A DNA stretch of 64,000 nucleotides, from positions 186,001 to 250,000 of the forward strand of contig JAXLTI010000004.1 in NCBI GenBank assembly GCA_046330135.1, in the 5' to 3' direction. The position numbers and the translations under genes are program-made. The notes beneath the pieces are model-generated. The model was not told the DNA's origin. It did no database searches and was given only the letters and a program-made list of their open reading frames with translations. This document shows, piece by piece, positions 60,730 to 64,000 of this stretch; position 1 is the first letter of the stretch, and every line of letters begins with the position of its first letter. The stretch is from CAYYFX01 sp046330135. Lineage in GTDB: Bacteria > ARS69.

Positions 60730-62217
60730 ATGAACGCCGGATTCGCCTGGCTCCCGGCGGCGGTGCTCGCGACCCCGCTCCTGTTCGCGCTGCCCGTGTG
60801 GCTGATCGGCGCGCGCGCGCGCAAGGCGCTGTGGGTCGTGGGCTCGGCCGTCACCCTCGTCTTCGCGGCCCTCCAGGCGTGGCGCGTGGCGGCCGGTGGG
60901 CCGATCCACGCGCTCGCCGACGAGATCCTGGTGGACGGACTCGCCGCGATCATGGCGGCGCTGATCGCCTTCCTCGCGTTCGTGTGCTCGGTCTACGCGC
61001 TCGCCTACCTTCCGGGCGCGCCGCAACCGCGCGAGCCCGAGCGGCGCGAGCGGCTCGAGAAGCGGATGCCCCTCTTCACCGCCCTGTTCCTGGTGCTCGA
61101 GTTCACGCTGCTCTGGGTCGTGATGACCAACAACATCGTGCTGCTGTGGGTGGCGCTCGAGGCCACCACGGTCGCCTCGGCGCTGCTCGTGTCGTTCTAC
61201 TGGGACGCGCGCGCCCTCGAGGCCGGGTACAAGTACCTGCTGCTGCTGACCGTCGGCATCACGTCGGCGTTCTTCGGGTGCGTGCTGCTCTACGCCGCGG
61301 CGGCGCCGCACCTCGGCAGCGAGTCGGCGCTGCTCATCAGCAACTTGCGCCGCGTGTCGGACCAGATCCCGCCCAACCTGGCGTTGACGGCGACCCTGCT
61401 GCTCATGATCGGCTTCGGCACCAAGGCCGGGCTCGCGCCGTTCCACCCCTGGGTCGCCGACGCCCACGCCGAGGCGCCCGCGGTGATGAGCGCGTTCCTG
61501 TCGAGCGTCATCATCAAGGTGCCGTTCGTCGGCATCATCCGCGTCTGGAGCGTCTACGGCGCGCGCTATCCGGCGTTGAACGAAACCCTGCTCTGGCTCG
61601 GCGCCTTCACCATGATCGTGGGCGCGGCGCTGGCGATCGCGCAGGACGACCTCAAGCGCCTCCACGCCTACTCGAGCGTGTCGCAGGTCGGCTACATCGC
61701 CACGGCGCTCGGTCTCGGGCCCCCGCTCGGCTACTACGCGGCCGTGTTCTTCCTGGTGAGTCACGCCCTGACGAAGGGCCTGCTGTTCCTCTCCACCGGT
61801 GCGGTGGTGTTCGCGGCGCACGAGATCCGCAGCATCGGCGCGCTCGGCGGGCTGCGCAAGAAGCTGCCGCTCACCGCCGCGTGCACCCTGATCGGGGCGC
61901 TGTCGCTCGCGGGCATGCCGCCGTTCAGCGGCTTCATCGCCAAGGCGCAGGTCGTGCTGGCGGCCGCCGACGCGCGCGCCTGGGTCGTGCTCGGCATCGC
62001 GGTCTGCGTGAGCCTCGTCACCATGGCTTACATGACGGCGATGGTGAGCCGCGTGTTCCGCGGAAGCCCGCACGGCCCCGAGCGGGAGCTCGACGACGTG
62101 CACGAGGTCCCGCATTCCATGCGCTGGGCGATGGTGATGCTGGTCGCCGCGATCCTGGTGCTCGGGCTCCAGCCGCAATGGCTCGACCCGCTCCTCAGCT
62201 CCGTGGCCAAGATGTAG
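60730..62217 (+). CDS. hyfF: Antiporter-like membrane subunit HyfF, third copy
   Basis: 495 residues from ATG at 60730 behind GAGGAGGAG. Fourteen predicted helices with LWVALEATTVASALLVSFYW (Glu), GFGTKAGLAPFHPWVADAHA (Lys), EAPAVMSAFLSSVIIKVPFV and KRLHAYSSVSQVGYIATALG. HyfF-like by position beside HyfE and by the DDVHEVPHSMRWAM C-terminal loop. With the two upstream copies the complex has three antiporter-type subunits, as in Hyf and unlike the one in Hyc. Confidence 0.9.
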   Translation: MNAGFAWLPAAVLATPLLFALPVWLIGARARKALWVVGSAVTLVFAALQAWRVAAGGPIHALADEILVDGLAAIMAALIAFLAFVCSVYALAYLPGAPQPREPERRERLEKRMPLFTALFLVLEFTLLWVVMTNNIVLLWVALEATTVASALLVSFYWDARALEAGYKYLLLLTVGITSAFFGCVLLYAAAAPHLGSESALLISNLRRVSDQIPPNLALTATLLLMIGFGTKAGLAPFHPWVADAHAEAPAVMSAFLSSVIIKVPFVGIIRVWSVYGARYPALNETLLWLGAFTMIVGAALAIAQDDLKRLHAYSSVSQVGYIATALGLGPPLGYYAAVFFLVSHALTKGLLFLSTGAVVFAAHEIRSIGALGGLRKKLPLTAACTLIGALSLAGMPPFSGFIAKAQVVLAAADARAWVVLGIAVCVSLVTMAYMTAMVSRVFRGSPHGPERELDDVHEVPHSMRWAMVMLVAAILVLGLQPQWLDPLLSSVAKM

Positions 62218-62233
62218 GAAGGAGGTGTGCGCC

Positions 62234-62770
62234 GTGGCTGATGGACTCCTGCGGCGGATGTTCCCCAAGGCGCTGCCCAAGTCGTTGTGGGTGTTCCACA
62301 CCAACACCGGCGGCTGCAACGGCTGCGACATCGAGGTGCTGGACGCGCTCACGCCGTACTTCGACGTGGAGCGCTTCGGCATGAAGCTGGTGGGCTCGCC
62401 GCGGCACGCCGACGTGTTGCTGGTGTGCGGCCCCGTCACGCGGCCGATGCGCCAGCCGCTCAAGGATCTCTACGACGCCGTGCCCGACCCCAAGATCGTC
62501 GTGGCCATCGGGGCGTGCGCGGTGGGCGGCGGGCCGTGGTTCGACACGTACAACGTCGTCGGCAGCGTGGACAAGGTCATCCCCGTGGACATCCATGTCC
62601 CCGGCTGTCCCGCGCGTCCGGAGGCGATCCTGCACGCCGTGGCCCAGCTCCTGGAGCTGGTGAAGAAGAAGGTCGCGGCGGTCAACGAGACGCAGGAGCG
62701 CAGCGCCGAATTGGCCGCCGTCGGGCACACGAACGGCGCGGACGGGAACGGGAACACTCCAGCGAGCTGA
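62234..62770 (+). CDS. Group 4 [NiFe] hydrogenase small subunit (NuoB/HycG-like)
   Basis: 178 residues from GTG at 62234 (AGGAGG 8 nt upstream). Proximal [4Fe-4S] ligands are all present: NTGGCNGCDIEVLDA (C-x2-C), VVAIGACAVGGGPW and VPGCPARPEAIL. The C-terminal ~35 residues are polar and unlike HycG. Passes electrons between the Ni-Fe site and the ferredoxin subunit. Confidence 0.93.
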   Translation: MADGLLRRMFPKALPKSLWVFHTNTGGCNGCDIEVLDALTPYFDVERFGMKLVGSPRHADVLLVCGPVTRPMRQPLKDLYDAVPDPKIVVAIGACAVGGGPWFDTYNVVGSVDKVIPVDIHVPGCPARPEAILHAVAQLLELVKKKVAAVNETQERSAELAAVGHTNGADGNGNTPAS

Positions 62771-62857
62771 GGGGACCCGGGCGCGGCGACGCCGGGGCGC
62801 CGGGTGCTGCGCGACGCGGCGGCGCCGGCGATGCTCCGGGCCGAGGAGGCGCGCGAC

Positions 62858-63220
62858 ATGCACGAGCTTTCCATCGCGGAGAGCCTCCTGAGCCTGGTGG
62901 GCGAGCACGTATCGGCGGAGGACCGGCCGGCGCTCCGCACCGTGCGCGTGCGCGTAGGGCCGCTCTCGGGCGTCGTGGCCGACTCGCTGGAGCTCTGCTT
63001 CCGGGCGCTGGTGTCCGGAACGCCCTACGAGAAGGCCCGGTTGGAGATCGAGGCCGCGCCGGCCCGGGGCCGCTGTCTCGCGTGTGGGGAGGAGTTCGAA
63101 GTCTTCGAGCCCCTCTTCCGCTGCGCGTCGTGCGGCGGGACGCGGCTTCGAGTGGAGGGGGGCGCTGAATTGCGGCTGGCGGAGATCGAGCTGGCCGAGG
63201 CGGTGGTGAAAGCACCATGA
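62858..63220 (+). CDS. hypA: Hydrogenase nickel incorporation protein HypA
   Basis: 120 residues from ATG at 62858 with GAGGAGG 8 nt upstream, giving the invariant nickel-binding N-terminus MHELSIAESLL. Zinc ribbon CLACGEEFEVFEPLFRCASC. Delivers nickel to the large subunit precursor together with HypB, whose gene overlaps by 4 nt. Confidence 0.95.
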   Translation: MHELSIAESLLSLVGEHVSAEDRPALRTVRVRVGPLSGVVADSLELCFRALVSGTPYEKARLEIEAAPARGRCLACGEEFEVFEPLFRCASCGGTRLRVEGGAELRLAEIELAEAVVKAP

Positions 63221-63873
63221 AGGTCATCACCGTCGAGAGGAAGGTGCTCGAGAAGAACGACGAGCTGGCCCGCGAGAACCGCGAGAACCTGAAGTCGAGG
63301 GGGATCTTCACGGTGAATCTCGTGAGCTCGCCGGGCGCGGGCAAGACGTGCCTCATCGAGCGCACGCTGGAGCGCTTGGCGGGCTCGCTGCGCGTGCAGG
63401 TGGTCGAGGGCGACATCCAGACGGACCTCGACGCCCAGCGCGTCGCCCGGTACGGCGTTCCAGTGGTGCAGATCGTCACTCACGGCGCGTGCCACCTGGA
63501 GGCGCGCCTGGTGCAGGACGCCCTGGCGCGACTGCCGCTCGCGGAGGCGCAGGTGCTGATCATCGAGAACGTCGGCAACCTCGTGTGCCCCGCCGGATTC
63601 GACCTGGGAGAGGACCTCAAGGTGGTGCTGCTCTCGGTGACGGAGGGCGACGACAAGCCGCTCAAGTATCCGGCGATGTTCCGGAACGCGTCGGTCCTGT
63701 TGATCAACAAGGTGGACCTGCTGCCGTACGTTCCGTGCAACCTCGGGCGCATGGAGGAGCACGCTCGCAGCGTCAATCCGGACCTCACGATCTTCGAGGT
63801 GTCGTGCACGTCCGGGTCCGGCCTGGATGCCTGGTGCGACTGGCTGCGCGGGCGCGTGGCGCCGGCCCGGTGA
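63217..63873 (+). CDS. hypB: Hydrogenase nickel incorporation GTPase HypB
   Basis: 218 residues. P-loop LVSSPGAGKTCL, metal-site THGACHLEARLV and NLVCPAGFDLGED, and NKVDLLPY (G4). The N-terminal His-rich nickel storage stretch and the CxxCGC motif are absent, so it is the short form. Starts inside the hypA stop (ATGA). The remaining hyp genes (C-F) are not in the window and probably lie elsewhere. Confidence 0.95.
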   Translation: MKVITVERKVLEKNDELARENRENLKSRGIFTVNLVSSPGAGKTCLIERTLERLAGSLRVQVVEGDIQTDLDAQRVARYGVPVVQIVTHGACHLEARLVQDALARLPLAEAQVLIIENVGNLVCPAGFDLGEDLKVVLLSVTEGDDKPLKYPAMFRNASVLLINKVDLLPYVPCNLGRMEEHARSVNPDLTIFEVSCTSGSGLDAWCDWLRGRVAPAR

Positions 63874-63932
63874 GCGCTGGGCGCTGAGCGGCAGGGTTCT
63901 CGGCGCGCCCAGCTCCCCGCCGCGCCGGTGAT

Positions 63933-63951
63933 GCGGCGCGAATCGCGCCGC
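63933..63951. terminator. Hairpin between hypB and a convergent gene
   Basis: GCGGCGCG-AAT-CGCGCCGC: perfect 8-bp stem with a 3-nt loop, 60 nt after hypB. No T-tract; it could serve both strands. Confidence 0.4.
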
Positions 63952-63953
63952 CC

Positions 63954-64000
63954 TCACGCCTCGACTTCGACGCTCTCCAAGACCACCGACGTCGCGTGCG
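63954..64000 (-). CDS. C-terminus of a minus-strand gene leaving the window
   Basis: Only 15 codons are visible, ending ...VVLESVEVEA then TGA (63956-63954). The open frame and position behind a hairpin suggest the end of a convergent gene. Nothing can be said about function, and it may be chance. Confidence 0.25.
   Translation of the reverse strand, partial: HATSVVLESVEVEA

Noticed and set aside
1..64000. CRISPR arrays, insertion sequences, tRNA, rRNA, RNase P and tmRNA genes
   Set aside because: No regularly spaced repeats, transposase motifs, T-loop GTTCGA contexts or conserved RNA signatures were found on either strand by eye.

Overview
The window is about 64 kb of very GC-rich bacterial DNA with no rRNA, tRNA, phage, insertion sequence or CRISPR array that I can see. 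Several features point to a Gram-negative member of the FCB group, most likely something like Candidatus Eisenbacteria (inference, not proven). They are an LpxH-type lipid A enzyme, a PorV/PorQ-family outer-membrane protein, secreted proteins ending in FlgD/type-A-sorting-like domains (SGVYFYRL, SAGVYLYR), a CBM9-DUF5916 outer-membrane protein, a short primary-like sigma factor and a dciA-gyrB-gyrA block.

Layout. 1-5.5 kb (minus): envelope or secreted proteins (an S8 subtilase-like protein that has lost two catalytic residues, a small anchored protein, a PDZ protein with about a dozen Asp/Gly/Tyr repeats) and an ArsR-type regulator. The regulator diverges from a CBM9-DUF5916 gene whose promoter carries an operator-like palindrome over its -10 and looks leaderless. 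7.8-11.6 kb (plus): an MFS gene broken by an in-frame TAG, a terminator, and two secreted proteins with sorting-like C-terminal domains. 11.6-16.5 kb: an Rrf2 regulator with a NapH-type polyferredoxin, a methyltransferase, GrpB and an AAA ATPase-DUF4143 protein. 16.7-22.6 kb (minus): ABC-F ATPase, M23 peptidase, sigma factor, DegP. 22.7-32.9 kb: LpxH, PorV, a lipoprotein, a DUF3604 fusion, a sulfatase-fold membrane enzyme and a HAMP protein without an output domain. 32.9-43.5 kb: hflX-rex, a beta-helix protein, an HTH regulator with a PAS histidine kinase, gyrA, gyrB and dciA. 43.8-45.5 kb: a GT-C glycosyltransferase.

45.7-63.9 kb is an energy-metabolism island on the plus strand. It starts with a 2-oxoacid:ferredoxin oxidoreductase reduced to two fused genes (delta-alpha and beta-gamma) plus a small membrane protein. 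A fourteen-gene run follows: a molybdopterin-fold iron-sulfur protein without FDH catalytic residues, a HydB/AsrA-like iron-sulfur protein, a HydG/AsrB-like FAD/NAD(P) reductase, a maturation protease, three antiporter-like subunits, the large and small [NiFe] subunits, NuoH- and NuoI-like proteins, HyfE, HypA and HypB. I read this as a membrane-bound, ion-translocating group 4 [NiFe] hydrogenase carrying a soluble NAD(P)H diaphorase module. It would link H2, NAD(P)H and ion gradients, with the adjacent oxidoreductase as a ferredoxin source or sink. That is the most interesting system in the window.

Starts were chosen from Shine-Dalgarno spacing and family N-termini. Promoters and operators are pattern-based and have lower confidence.
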